Positions 51,179-63,289 of a stretch of DNA of 64,000 bases are shown piece after piece. Numbering within the stretch: the first letter of the stretch is position 1; every line of letters begins with the position of its first letter. The translations under genes and the position numbers were made by a program. The notes beneath the pieces are model-generated. The model saw only the letters and a program-made list of their open reading frames with translations, ran no database searches and was not told where the DNA came from. The DNA comes from Floccularia luteovirens (taxonomy: Eukaryota; Basidiomycota; Agaricomycetes; Agaricales; Squamanitaceae): positions 1,364,001-1,428,000 of the forward strand of contig VSJF01000003.1 of the NCBI GenBank assembly GCA_009739215.1, written 5' to 3'.

Positions 51179-54100
51179 ATGCCATCCAAATTTTCCGTGC
51201 TCATCTTGAGTGTGGTATTCAGCTCAATAACTTTGGTTGTTGGGCTTGGTTCGACGTGCTCTTCCCCTTTAGGGGCTGGTACGGCTGCAGCTTCGGATCC
51301 TTTCTGGATGCAAAATATCAAACATCAAGGAAAGGCGGCGTTTAACGGGAACCCAAGCTCATATCAGGTCTTCAGAAATGTCAAGGTATTGTTTTGAAAT
51401 TTTTGTTGTGTATCGCCCGAGTAACATGAAAAAAAAAATTTTATTTTAGGACTTCGGTGCTAGAGGAGATGGTGTGACTGATGACACTGCCGCCATCAAG
51501 TACGCTAACACTTACCTTATTTGCTTAGCACGGATGCTTACCCGAACACTAGCAATGCTATCTCATCTGGAGGTCGCTGTGGTGGTGGAAGTTGTGGATC
51601 CTCGACGTACGTACATAATTATTCTCCGAGTTTCTTTGTGCTGATATCGCACAGAATAACTCCCGCAGTGGTCTTCTTTCCAAAAGGGTAATATTATATT
51701 TTCACTTTCTGTAGACACAAACTAATGAACGACTCTAGCACATATGTTGTGTCTGCCCCCATTATAGCTTATTACTACACGCAATTAATCGGAGATGCAA
51801 GGAACCTGCCAACTCTCCTTGCCGCACCTTCATTCAATGGCATGGCTGTCATCGGTTAGTATTTGTATGTTCCCACTTCTAATACATATTCATCAAGGTC
51901 TATATAGATGCCGATCCATACATTCCTGGAGGCGGTGGTGCTCAATTTTATGTCAACCAAAACAACTTGTTAGTATTCTCGTTAAGAAATACGTCTAGGG
52001 ACTGAATATTGGTCCTTTCCAGCTTTAGATCTGTCCGCAACTTTATCATTGATGTCAGACAGTAAGTAGTTTTTTCACAACCCTCATTAATCTTCCACTG
52101 ACGGCGTCGGTTTTTTTAGAGTCCCTGCCGATAAGTCTCAGGGAACTGGTATACACTGGCAGGTCTCGCAAGCAACCTCGCTGATGAACATCGTCTTCCA
52201 AATGTCTACTGCTGCAAACACTGCTCATCAAGGTAGGGCATATATATTATGTATTTCACTGTGACATCGTCTCAGATTGACTTGCTTACAAGGTATATGG
52301 ATGGAGAACGGAAGGTAAACAGCTGTGCCGGATGAACCATGATCTTCAAGCTAACATAATCTTATAAGTGGTGGTTACATGGGAGATCTCGTTTTCAACG
52401 GAGGTGATACCTTGAGATGTTCCATCCGCATGATGCTTACTTTCTGAACGAATAGGAAAGTTCGGTATGTGGGTTGGAAATCAACAGTGAGTAGAATTTA
52501 ATATAGTCAACATTAAGCATACAACTTACCAATACTTCTCTTCTAGATTTACTGTGCGCAATATTACTGTCAATAACGCGCAAACCGCTGTCTTTGGTCT
52601 CTGGAACTGGGGTTAGTAGTTTCCGTTCTCTTTTTAACCTCTCTCATGTTTATTTTTTGTAGGATGGACCTTCCAGGGCGTTACGATCAACAATTGCCAG
52701 GTTGGTTTCGATTTAACAACTGGAGGTGTAACCCAAAGCTCTCAGGTGAGTATATGTATTTTCCATCTTCGTAATTGGAGTGCTGAGCAGGGCTTTAGAC
52801 TGTCGGAGCGGAAGCAATCATAGATGCTACAGTTACGAACACTCCGGTCTTTGTACGCACATCCAAAGCCAGCAACGGAAAGCTTGCCGGATCCATCGTC
52901 ATCAACAACGCCAGGCTGAACAATGTCCCTACTGCAGTAGGAGTAGTCGGAGGTGCAACAGTTCTTGCAGGCGGTACCAAGACTATAGCTTCCTGGGGTC
53001 AAGGAAATGTCTTTACTGGCACCAATCCAACAGGCAGATTTATTCAAGGTGACCTTGTCTCAGCGAATAAACCATCCCAACTCTTGGACAGTTCTGGTCG
53101 CATATTTGGCAAAACACACCCCCAGTATGCTGCATATGCTGTCAGCCAGTTCGTCAGCGTGAAAGACCATGGTGCTGTCGGAGATGGAAGAACTGATGAC
53201 ACAGCTGCCATCAAATCTATTCTTGCACAAGTATGTCCATCGCCTATAGTCTCAATGTTCGATGATGCTAACTCTGCTCATAGTTTGCTGGGTGCAAGAT
53301 CATATTTTTCGACGCTGGAACTTACGTTGTCACATCTACTGTTACTATTCCTGCAGGAACCCAAATTGTGGGCGAAGCATGGTCTGTTATTGCTGGACGT
53401 GGAAGTGCATTCCAAGACATAAACAACCCTCAACCCGTTATCAGAGTCGGAGATACCAACTCTCAAGGTTTGGTAGAAATCAGCGACATCATATTTTCTA
53501 CCATTGGTCCTGGTATGTGAAGTTCTCTAAGGTTCTATATGATAGAACAATCACTTAAATACCTCTTACTAGCTGGTGGAGCCATTGTTGTAGAGTGGAA
53601 CGTCAAACAACCGTCTGGTCAGAATGGTGGAGCTGGTATGTGGGATACGCACATAAGGTAACGAGCTTGCAATCTTTTCACTAGGAGAGTGTTAACAGAA
53701 TTTATATCAGGCTGGGAGGAGGTAAAAAACATTACATCTTGTCTTTCTCTGTGCTGACTATCGCCGAAACGTACAAGCTGCTGGTACCAATCTCCAACAA
53801 AGCCAATGCCCAAGCAGCGGCAGCGGAGGGTTTCCAAATTGCATGGCTGCATTCCTGGCTCTCCATCTCACTCCGGCATCAACCGCATACCTGGAAGTAG
53901 GTTCCGTTGCCCTATGATCAATACAATTTCTTAACCCATGGTTATCTTAGGGAACTTGGGTTTGGTTGGCAGACCATGACCTTGATGGCTCCTCCCAAGT
54001 TAGTCTTTACTCGGGTCGCGGAATCTTATCCGAGTCGGCTGGCCCAGTATGGATGATTGGTACTGGTATGTCAAGCAACGATGCTATAAATTTTCTTTCT

Positions 54101-54783
54101 CACTAGCTGACTCGTATACTTTTAGGATGTGGGTATTTTATACGCCCTGTATTCGTTCTCTGAAACAAATATTCGATATTTTAGCCGAACACCACGTTAT
54201 TTACCAATATAACTTAGTGAATGCGAGAAACCATTATATGGGATTGATACAGACAGAATCTGTGAGTATTCAATGGCGCCTTCTGATGCACTCACAGTAT
54301 CTTACTCTTCTATACAGCCTTACTTCCAGCCAAATCCCAAGCCACCCGCTCCTTTTACCACCAACACCGTTTTCAAAGATCCTAGCTTTGGGAGTTCGCT
54401 CACCTCGGCATGGGCACTCCGTGTTCAGACTTCCACAGATATTATCGTTTTCGGTAAGAGTCTCAAGGCTAAACAGATGGCCAACGCTCACTGCTGTAAA
54501 ATAGGTGCTGGATTATACAGCTTCTTCTCAGTGAGTGACTTCCTTGAACCGCAATTATCTACGTTTATTGAACATGTCCCAGAACTACAACCAAGCCTGC
54601 TTGACTCCAGCAACTTGTCAATCTCAGCTTCTTGATATAGATTCGACCTCGTCTGTTACTGTCTACAGCTTATCCACTGTCGCCACAACCTTCCAGGTTA
54701 GCGTCAATGAGCAGGGAATTGTCAACCAGAGCGGTAATATCGACGGATTTGCGTCGACGGTGACTGCCTGGAGTAGGACGTGA
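51179..54783 (+). CDS. Secreted GH55 exo/endo beta-1,3-glucanase
   Basis: A signal peptide (LILSVVFSSITLVVG) begins the protein at 51179. The two parallel beta-helix halves of GH55 each open with a pectate-lyase-like motif. The first is DFGARGDGVTDDTAAI (51460-51500), and the second is VKDHGAVGDGRTDDTAAI (about 53150-53210). Further exons read GGRCGGGSCGSS, VVFFPKGTYVVS and LRSVRNFIIDV-like beta strands, and VISIVGDLVSANKP. Later come AFLALHLTPASTAYLE and TWVWLADHDLDGS (about 53880-53990). The C-terminus NIDGFASTVTAWSRT is family typical. GH55 enzymes act on beta-1,3-glucan (laminarin, own or foreign walls) outside the cell. More than 15 short introns. Active-site residues were not individually checked. 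Confidence 0.85.
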
Positions 54784-54862
54784 AGCATTAAACTTTTATT
54801 TAAATTGAACTGAATTGGGATAAATGACATAATAAATATATTGATTAACAAAACCAAACAAG

Positions 54863-54872
54863 CGCGTCGCGT
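54863..54872 (+). promoter_or_regulatory. Tandem CGCGT (MCB/MBF-like) sites upstream of ECO1
   Basis: The sequence AGCGCGTCGCGTT holds two CGCGT elements (ACGCG on the other strand) in direct tandem, about 46 bp before the ECO1 start. ACGCG is the core of the MluI cell-cycle box bound by MBF in other fungi. Function is inferred. Confidence 0.5.
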
Positions 54873-54917
54873 TGACTGTTTACTTGAGTCATTCATTACT
54901 CATTGTCACCATCCACG

Positions 54918-55933
54918 ATGGAGATCAAACGCACTTACAGCTCTCGTAACCGTCAAACTAGACAAGAGCCGCCATCGTCACCAGTCTCAACTCTTACACC
55001 ATCTTCTCCAATTGCAAACCCGCAGAAACGCAAACGGCCCCTTCAGGAATGGAAAAATATACCCCATCCCCCTAAGCGTGCAAAAACCAAGCAAGCAGTA
55101 AAGACTTTGACACAGCTGCATTTCTGTATCGATCAAACAATTCTACGGACATGCCCTGATTGTGGCTTATCTTACACTAAAGGAGCTCCTGATGACGAAA
55201 TTTTACATCGCGCCCACTGTGCTAGAGTACGTAGGGGAATGGAGTGGGGTAAGGAGGAGGAGAAAGAGAAGATCAAAGCAAATGTTGTTGACGTGGCTAA
55301 TGGTGTCAAGCTAAAGGACGGTAAGAAGGGAAGGATCATCTGTTTCCCAGCTGATGCTGGCGGAAAAGTCGGAGCAAAAGTAAACGTACTTTCTCACATA
55401 TCAGCCTATTTCAAATTCTGATAATGGAATTAATGAAGCTCGCCCTTCTTTTGCAAACCATAAACTTCGCCCTATCCTCGCCACCACTTGTTCCGGAAGT
55501 CTTGCGTGCTTCTAAGGCATATCTGTTCCTTATTCCACACGAGTTATCCTCGCGTGAAAGGATTGTAGGATGCGTTATTGCTCAGAGGATATCCACAGCT
55601 ATGGCGGTTGCATCACGGCATGAATATGAAAAACGTGAATCCGAGAATTCCGATTCCACGAAACAGTTAATCACAGTCGATGTCATAAACGGTGTCTTTT
55701 GTTATCCTCAACCGCTTCCTACACCAATGGGTATTCCTCGGCTCTTTGTTTCGTCGAGCCTTCGACGGAAGGGTATTGCCAGTAAATTACTGACAGCTGC
55801 TGCCGAAACATTCATACATGGCTGTCCTCTAGATCCAAGGAAAGGACAAATTGCATTCACCCAACCTACAGGGGATGGAAATGCTGTAATGCGTGGATGG
55901 GGAGGTGAAGGCATGCGGATATATGAAGAGTGA
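54918..55933 (+). CDS. ECO1: ECO1/ESCO-type cohesin acetyltransferase
   Basis: A disordered, basic N-terminus with Pro/Lys patches (KRKRPLQEWKNIP) precedes a C2H2 zinc finger: LRTCPDCGLSYTKGAPDDEI then LHRAHCARV. The acetyltransferase part begins after a possible intron near 55380. It reads LLQTINFALSSPP, YLFLIPHE and VGCVIAQRI. Next come GVFCYPQPLPTP and PRLFVSSSLRRKGIASKLL, the acetyl-CoA loop (R-R-K-G-I-A). The end reads IAFTQPTGDGNAVMRGWG, the ECO1 C-terminal signature. Eco1 acetylates Smc3 to establish sister-chromatid cohesion during S phase. The length (about 320 residues) fits. Tandem CGCGT sites just upstream are consistent with S-phase expression. Confidence 0.88.
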
Positions 55934-56028
55934 TGATTACATGAGACCCTATATAAAATGTATCATTATCTAGTTATTATGAGAAGGTTGCCATAATGTC
56001 CAATCCACTTATAGTTCACTGTTTGCTG

Positions 56029-56673
56029 TCAAAAGTCCAGAGCATCTGATTCCATGGTATATGTCGATGAAATGAATGCTGGTCGAGTTAGGCTGACGAA
56101 GGCACAAGCCAGGACAACGCAAAGGGCAATAATAAGAAAGAAGTCTCGCGCTGATGAAAAATGAGGGATAATATTCACAAAATTAGGGCAGATTATCACA
56201 CGGTGCAACGGATATAAGATTGAAACATACATATTGGAATCTGATACATGCCTCGACTCGAGTCGCGTGTACTGGATCTCGGTCGGGTTTTCTCCATCTT
56301 TATTTCTGAGCTTCCTTGTGTGCTCATCCTGTCTTTGCCTTTGCCTCGGTGAGTAGAACCGGGGTGTGTAGACCGGTTGGGACTGTGTTCTGGAGACTGG
56401 GATTTCTGGCTCTGGGTAACGTGTGCAGTGCCTGACCAAGATGGAGAGTCGTCATCGTTTGTTTGGGCAATCACTGACCGGTCATCCGCAGGTGCCATTG
56501 GGAATTCTAAATCCGAGCTGGTGATGTTGAGGGTCGAAATCTCGCTGCCGTCCTCGATATCGGATGTTGGGGCCGAAGAGAGCGAGGACTTGGTAGATGA
56601 GGAATGTGGAGAGGAGGAGTATGAATTACGAGACGACATTGTGTTTACTGGACTTGCAGGGACCTGTGGCATA
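56029..56673 (-). CDS. Small tail-anchored Ser-rich membrane protein, unknown
   Basis: Two exons. The first (from 56673) begins MPQVPASPVNTMSSRNSYSS, is strongly Ser/Pro/Asp-rich and contains a KGKDRMSTQG patch. A GTATGT donor (about 56230) joins to a short second exon SRDFFLIIALCVVLACAFVS, which is the only membrane span, and the protein ends in a short hydrophilic tail MESDALDF. The layout is that of a tail-anchored protein in ER or other membranes with a disordered cytoplasmic region. An in-frame ATG at 56783 would add MRLRLCMLHVLNICYLYICS, a signal-like leader; I chose 56673 because the extension looks unconserved. No family recognised. Convergent with ECO1, with 95 bp between stops. Confidence 0.5.
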
Positions 56674-56783
56674 AAATCAAAGTAGTGGGCGTCTGGAGTT
56701 GTGGTTGTGGAGAGTGTGCTGCGGCTACAGATGTACAAGTAACAAATATTTAATACATGAAGCATGCACAACCTCAAGCGCAA

Positions 56784-57821
56784 TGTAATTTCCGTAATGT
56801 TCAGCTCTACTTGCTGGTAATGGTCACCTTATTCGTCGGAGCAGCAACCGAGCAGGATAACCTCCGCAGCAATCTACGAACTCCAGTTGCTCGTGCCAAC
56901 ACACAGTTATATTCTTGTGTCCAATCCAATAGTACCACGGGCCCCGCTATTTATGTTTCGGATACTTAACGAGGCGTGCATTTAATCATACTTTTTCGTG
57001 GATCTACAATTTCCTCCTTGATTGTGTTCCATGTATTTCACTCGGGTTTCAATCCGAACTCTGTAAGCCAGAAGAGGCCAGAAGCTGTTGGAGCCCAAGA
57101 TTTCTGTTTCCCAAAATAACAGGCCACCATTTTAGTAGACCTTATCCCCATCTAAAGCGCTTGATACAACCCACAATTCTACACTCGTATTTAATATTCC
57201 CATGAAGCGGTCTTTTGGATCTGGTGCAAAACATGCATGATGTAAAGGAGTCTGGAGACATCCCATCTACAACGGATACCCTGATAATTGTTGTTTCAAC
57301 ACGCCCTCGCCGCGCTTTCAGATGAATGGGATATCTTTGATCATATCAAGGGTTGACATTCTTTGACCCGGGACTTCTTGCAAGGATGTTGGCTACCTTA
57401 TTCCACTAGACACTACGTTTTGAAATGTAATCATAGGTTATGCATGTCCACAGCATCGTTTCGGTTATAGCTGTTTAGTTTCCTCACGTGGATATTTTTT
57501 ATCGGCTCACTCGGACCTCATCGACATCCTCATATCTCTAAGGCTGTCCAAGAAATAATTTACTGATTGTATGACTTGGCTTACTTCTTTAATGCTATCG
57601 TAGCGTATTTACCACCTCTGCGAAGATTTCCAGACCGGTGTTACCCGTTCTATTCTATCCGTTTCAAGCTCGTTACAGCTCTCGTGAATAGTATGTATCA
57701 GCGCAGTCCTCTCGGTGGAAAAAAGGTGGACCAAACTGAATAATTACTATTATTCCTGCACATTTAGTAAAAAGCCTTTGTCGTACAGAATAGATATACA
57801 ATTACACGAACTAAGATTACT
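56784..57821. other. Intergenic stretch, no feature recognised
   Basis: About 1 kb between the tail-anchored gene start and the CDC45 stop. I see no convincing ORF or RNA gene; the open frames at 56757-56969 and 57715-57930 show nothing conserved. Confidence 0.5.
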
Positions 57822-60298
57822 TCAGTACTCGTTAGGGCCTTCGCATAAGGCTTCTAAAAATGGTTGTAGATCGTGCTCTTCAATTTCTATTATGCTTGTG
57901 TCAAATGTTCCAAATGTTGTTTCCGCATGACACCTTTGTCGAGCCTCCAAAAATGCAGAAGTGAAATTACTGTTCAAAAATCGTAAACATCTTTGGAACA
58001 CACGGTGAAGTTATAGCTGGAACACAAACTTTTTGCGGACATCTCCAAATTCAAGCGCAGCCATCACTCCAACGACGACAAATTTGCGGTCGTGTTCTTT
58101 TAAGCAGGCCACTACAAACGGAAGACTGCGACGTTTTGATCTCGGTCCTGTGGTCGTCCCAGGGATACGATCTCGGAGAGCATCCACTAACCAGAGCGCT
58201 AGTCGTGAAAGAACTCCCGGATGTGAAAACAAGGGCAAGTCTGGCCCTTGTGTGAGTACAACAACCCGGTGACTTCGCATTGTTCTGATATCCTGCTTTT
58301 CGATTATGGATGTACCCTGACGGATTATGGCGCGATGCAACGACATCGACAGTTGAAGGGCATCTCGAAGGCGCCCAACACTCAAATATCATTGTATCAT
58401 GAGTCTATGCTGGCATAGAAGCTGGCGAAGAAGGATGCTTACTCTTTGAGTGCGTCATACGCGACCCAGAAGTTTTTTACCCACCACGCAACCTCTTTTT
58501 CGTTTCCTACCCCTCCTTCATCGGTGTTCTGTGTCTCACCATTTGTAACAACATTTTCGTTACTTTCTTCTTTTCTCTTCTTGGAGCCCTCTTTTTCAAA
58601 AGCGTTAGATTCCCATACCCTTCCACCACCAAACCACTCTCCCCCATTGCGACTGCCTTCTATCTCTACTTCCATCCGCACACCTCCCGCAACGTCAAGA
58701 AGTGCGCTCAACCCCTCGACAGCATCTGCGGCAGACATTGGCTGTGAATGATAGCCAAAGCATCGCATGAACGAAGGATATGAGAGTTCAACAAGGCCAT
58801 ATTCTGGAGCAATGTCATGAAGTTTCTTGATAAGGGTCTTTTTGAGATCCATATCCATATGAGGATATGGTTGCTGAGTTTGCAATATGGAGAATCTTTG
58901 GAAATAGAATGATTATCGGGTCAAAGCACTTTGGATAGGTACAATCGCACCCCATCTTCGCAAGAAGTCCCGTTAGGCGCTTCTTTCCTCGCTCTTTCCA
59001 GATACCAAGCTTGCCAGCGACATAACTTGAGTGATACATAGCATCATATAATGTCCAATGGCGGAAGAGCATGAAGCGGAGCTCATCGGTTGACCGTACG
59101 TTAACATCGTCTGGGTTGACAGAAATCATCGCATGAGTTCCAGTGTCATTTGCAGGCAATGGATTAAGACGAGAAACTTCATCATTGTAAATAGACTGGT
59201 AATGATCGTAAAATTGTCGAGATATTCTAGATGTTGAATATTGAAATGTAAGTCCAAGAATCGCCAACCTGAAATTGACGAGTTTGAACTACAAGATTAT
59301 TATGTGATAGATGTCTTACCAAAGGAAATCATTGTCCACGCGTTCAAGTACAGTAGCTAGAATGTATATCGTTGCACATGCACTCTGGCCGTGCCAAAAT
59401 CCAGCATAATATTTAGAAATTTTCAACGAGAGACGATATTCCTCGTCTTTTGATATTCGTTGCACTCTCTGCAGTCAATGATGAGTTCAAGTGTCAAAGC
59501 ATGATGAACTAGTACCAAACAGACATCGTTGTCCAGACGTCGCCGTTTGCTATTATTCTTCTCATTATCAGTAGACTTCCGCTTCCCCGAGGCGCGGCGG
59601 TTATCACTTTCAACACTTTCGTCTTGATCAATTTCCTCAGCATCTTCGTCGCTGTAACTTTCCGATTCATCTGATTCATCATCGGAATCTGCTCGTGGAT
59701 GATACTAATTCTAGCTATTAGCATCTCGATTCAAATTTCATAGAAATCACAAGAACCTCCAAGGTCTCCCAAGCTTTCTTTTCTTCCTCTAGCTTTTCAA
59801 CTTCTCCATCATCCCATACGATTATTCGTTCAGCATTCCTTCCAATTGCGAAGATACTGGAAAGGTTGTATGGACGGGTGGAATCGATAACATGAACGGA
59901 AACCCGTTCGTCGAAGTCACCAAACCACTCCGGGAGTAGTAAGTCCATGAAAGCCCCGATATTGATTAATATCAGGGTATGAAGCTGCAGCAAGTCAGTT
60001 ATATTAATGTAAAGGAATTCAACGACCATACCTCCGTATAAAGTTTTAGTTCGTCTCTGACAATTTCCATCTCAGAAATACCAGAAACAGGAATAATGCG
60101 GTACACAACATCATCTTGTTTGAAGAGGTCTGCAAGCATGTGTGACGCGCAAAGAGCGTCTACATTTGACGCGACCAATATGATAACCGAAGACGCGGAC
60201 GTCAGCGGAGACCTGCGATGAGTTGAGAGTATATTGTTATATGTTTCTGCATAAGATGGTCTGCCCCTAGAAAGCTGTGGTGGAGGAATGTAAACCAT
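57822..60298 (-). CDS. CDC45: CDC45, replication initiation factor (CMG helicase)
   Basis: The start MVYIPPPQLSRGRPSYAET at 60298 opens a DHH-like fold: SVIILVASNVDALCASHMLA, VVYRIIPVSGISEMEIVRDE and LHTLILINIGAFMDLLLPEW. Then come VSVHVIDSTRPYNLSSIFA and RIIVWDDGEVEKLEEEKKAW, a long acidic/Lys loop (SDDESDESESYSDEDAEE), and HWTLYDAMYHSSYVAGKLGI. HMDMDLKKTLIKKLHDIAP and VELSYPSFMRCFGYHS follow. The C-terminus is TSAFLEARQRCHAETTFGTF and HDLQPFLEALCEGPNEY (stop at 57822). I read the last exon by removing an approximately 60-nt intron after DVRK. Cdc45 joins Mcm2-7 and GINS to form the helicase at origins. Upstream ACGCG motifs fit S-phase transcription. All family landmarks seen are intact. 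Confidence 0.92.
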
Positions 60299-60316
60299 GG
60301 CCCTGGACTGGTGTTC

Positions 60317-60406
60317 ACGCGCACGGCGTACAATGTACAAGCTTAGTTGCCAGACGTGGGACTGATCATGATACGTCGCGTAAAAACACGTGACTTATGT
60401 CACGCG
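60317..60406. promoter_or_regulatory. Cluster of ACGCG (MCB-like) sites and a CACGTG box upstream of CDC45
   Basis: Reading away from the CDC45 start at 60298, ACGCG occurs at 60317-60321 and 60402-60406 and CGCGT at 60377-60381, with CACGTG at 60387-60392. All lie within about 110 bp. MBF recognises the ACGCG core in other fungi. Function is inferred. Confidence 0.5.
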
Positions 60407-61748
60407 CACCATTAAGGATGTGCTCCAAACTAATTTAGTAATACTAATAGAGGCCTAATCCTCTTCAAAGGTACCATGTACTGCGCAACTGCCCATAGGT
60501 TGTCTTCTCATCGAACTTAAAGCGCAGTTCGATGTGGTGCAAGCTCATGTACGGAAATTCGACCTCATTTCGTCTGAAATCTCTGATAGATATATTGTCC
60601 AGCCCAAGTCTGCGAAGCATGCATAGTGCTACCTTAATTTATGGTGTATTCTATTCTTACGATCAACTTGCTGGCCCGATCATGAAATACTTTCATCTCG
60701 AGAGTATTATGGTGCTAACAGGACGAAACTTGATCGGTGACGGTATAGGAAACTTCATACTGAGTTCCCCGTCTATCTGACCCACCCTTGAGACATATCC
60801 CTTGAACACTACATTGAATGCATGAAGGTGGTTATTTCAAATTGTGCACCACTAATATCATATGAGGTTAGAAGCTCCGGGGGGGGTATGCTGCATGAGT
60901 GTGGTGTCGTTACTGTTTGACGATTGCAATGAAGTGTGGAGTAGAAAAGATCTGGTATTGTTCGGCCAAGTATGTACCTGTTCTGCCGTGGGGTTGAAGG
61001 GATTTTCGATATCGGAGAAATATCAATGCCTCAACTGAGAAAGACCACCTGTTGTGCATGAGGCGGAGATTCGGAAGGTACAATTTTAAAGTCAAATTCC
61101 AGGGTAGCATTGAGGAAAAAATGCCGGCTGCCACGGGGTATGTACTCAGGTAACTCTGCCCCTCATAAGGGATTGTTGTATGGTCCATGAAGTTGCAGTG
61201 ACAGCAAGGCAATTTACAACGCCATGCTCGTGGGTATGTGAGGATCTAGAAGTAAATATGTGTGAAGGCTGCGCAGGACCGTAGCCGAAGGCAAATCTGT
61301 TTTTGGGGTGTTGTACACTTCCAACCTGCACATCATCACAATCATAAATATTAAACGTCAAGGACGGGAATCAGATAGCGACACTCCAATCCCTATAATG
61401 CGTTTACTAGGGCGGATGTCGACAATGAGATGCAATTATGATGATACAAGTAACATTAATAACGACACTCACTTCACCCGATGTAGCTTCAGAAAGTTCG
61501 AGACGTGAATCGTTGTATATATTTTTAGTCCGTGTGCAATTATACATCATCTGCGGTCCTGGCATAACGGGGAACTTGCGCATTAGACTAACAACAAATC
61601 GAACCAACGGTATCTCCAGGGCAATCCCATAAGAACATCGATAAGTGATTACTTAACTTAAAACCTATTCCCAGCTTGACATGTGGAACAAACCGCCGCT
61701 GTTGTCCGCGTTAGCTGATATTATATATACAATAGAAGGGACATCATT
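60407..61748. other. Unassigned stretch with a possible minor minus-strand gene
   Basis: About 1.3 kb between the CDC45 promoter and the scramblase stop. On the minus strand there are open pieces: 61407-61607 ends in a GTGAGT donor after ELSEATSGE, 61146-61361 ends in MRGRVT, and 60910-61212 is another. Joining 61473-61600 to a piece beginning VGSVQHPKNRF gives a continuous frame through a roughly 150-nt intron, but nothing is conserved that I can name. I do not call a gene. Confidence 0.3.
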
Positions 61749-63174
61749 TTACCTTCCTGTGTGCGAATGTCGGGAGAAGTAGTCGAAGTCAATGTTTACT
61801 ATGAGGTAATCAACAATCACATTGGAGATAGAAAGAGAGAGACATATAACGCACTTGCTAGAGCTAGACACAGCTTCAATGAAACGTGGATTAGCCCAAA
61901 ATCACCGTCACTAACCAAGTGGAGCGCTCACTGCACGTTCGTCAATATTCAGCTCCCGAAGCAAACTCATGGATCCAGGAGATCTAAGTGTATTCTCGCT
62001 GGGCCCAAATTTGACGGTGTATTGTCCTAAAAAACCGCACATGTTAGTCGATCAATGAGGTAATAGAGGTCATAATTCAAACCTGTATCTGTAAATATCT
62101 GGAAGAAGCATTAAGTTACGTGGAGAAACCAAATACAAGATAAGATCACCTCACGGCCAAATCCCCGGAAAGCTCGACTTATGTATGCAATCTCCTCTCC
62201 GCGGGCATCGTGTAATCGAAAGTCCCATGCAAGGAAACCTGAATCAACTTTGGCAAACTGAGTAAATGTTGCAGGTCCTGGTTCTGGTTGTGGCTCTGAT
62301 GCTAATGATAGAAGTTGAGAACCACCAACAGCTCTTATGAGCATAAGAATATGAGCAGTGATAGAAACGTTCCCAACTGTGATACATACCTAAGAAATAG
62401 ATCATAACGTCGCCTCCAGGGATGCCAAACCTGCTGCACTTCTGCGAAGGTATCCAAAACCGGTTCGCCTTGGGTAGTATATTCAGAGAAGTTTTTCAAT
62501 CGCTGGAGATACATTCTTGAGTTTATCCAGGCAAACGGACGTCTAACCTGTTTGTCACATCAGCTGGAGATTCACAATTGCAGAATACATCCGAACATGC
62601 CCATAGTATAGGTGAACCATGCAGATCCATCACCACTGCTTTGAATGGACGATGGGTTGCAAATGCTTGTCGTGCCATAACACCCCAAAAACCCTTTGGT
62701 TCTTCTGCAATAAATCCTACGATTTCTCCAGCTGGATTGGCTGAGATTGTCATGTCAGAGGAATGTGATTTTCGAGTTAAATAAACATGACATACTAATA
62801 GAGTACTTGTTGGATTGTTCAAAGCCAATGAACACGTTTAGCATTTCAAGTTGTCTATTGACAAGTGAGGGGTATGGCAGCAGAAAAATAGCAAAAACAT
62901 ACCGTTCTATGATTAATGAGTCGCAGTTAAGCAGCAAGGATCTAATCCCATCCTTTGGGTCACTAGTTGGCGGTCTTTGTGACGCGTTCAACAATTGAGA
63001 GTCGGCTGAATACGGTGCACCCTCTACTAGAGGTGTGTCGGAAAGCTTTTTTGAAAGTTTGGTGGGACGTGTTCTTCCGACGCCTAAGCTTTTCGAAAAA
63101 CGAGATATGGCATAAGATCTGGAGAGCTTTGGATGTATGTTTGTTGTGAATATGTTTAGAAACGTTGTACTCAT
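61749..63174 (-). CDS. AIM25: Scramblase-family (AIM25-like) protein, probably mitochondrial
   Basis: The N-terminus MSTTFLNIFTTNIHPKLSRS (ATG at 63174; another in-frame ATG at 63195) is basic and Ser-rich like a mitochondrial presequence. The scramblase domain follows: RQLEMLNVFIGFEQSNKY, GEIVGFIAEEPKGFWGVMAR, HRPFKAVVMDLHGSPILWA and FAKVDSGFLAWDFRLHD, then YISRAFRGFG and LNIDERALCLALAINIDFDY, FSRHSHTGR. I extracted the last three exons by joining GCA|CTG (after DERA) and GCA A|TA. Fungal Aim25-like members are mitochondrial proteins of the phospholipid scramblase superfamily, with unclear lipid activity. The family's conserved WDFRL and DERA patterns are present. It is divergent from the gene at 63290. 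Confidence 0.85.
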
Positions 63175-63289
63175 CGCTCTGTTGCATGTCATCATGGTAA
63201 ATTTTGATGTTTAATAACCGAAATTGATCGGGACACCGGCACCCAAGACGGTCAGGCCCGCAAAACCTTTCTGTGTTAAACGGCATTTC

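Noticed and set aside
57041..57065. tRNA-like B-box (GGTTTCAATCC)
   Set aside because: Two mismatches to GGTTCRANNCC and no matching A-box or acceptor stem at the expected spacing.
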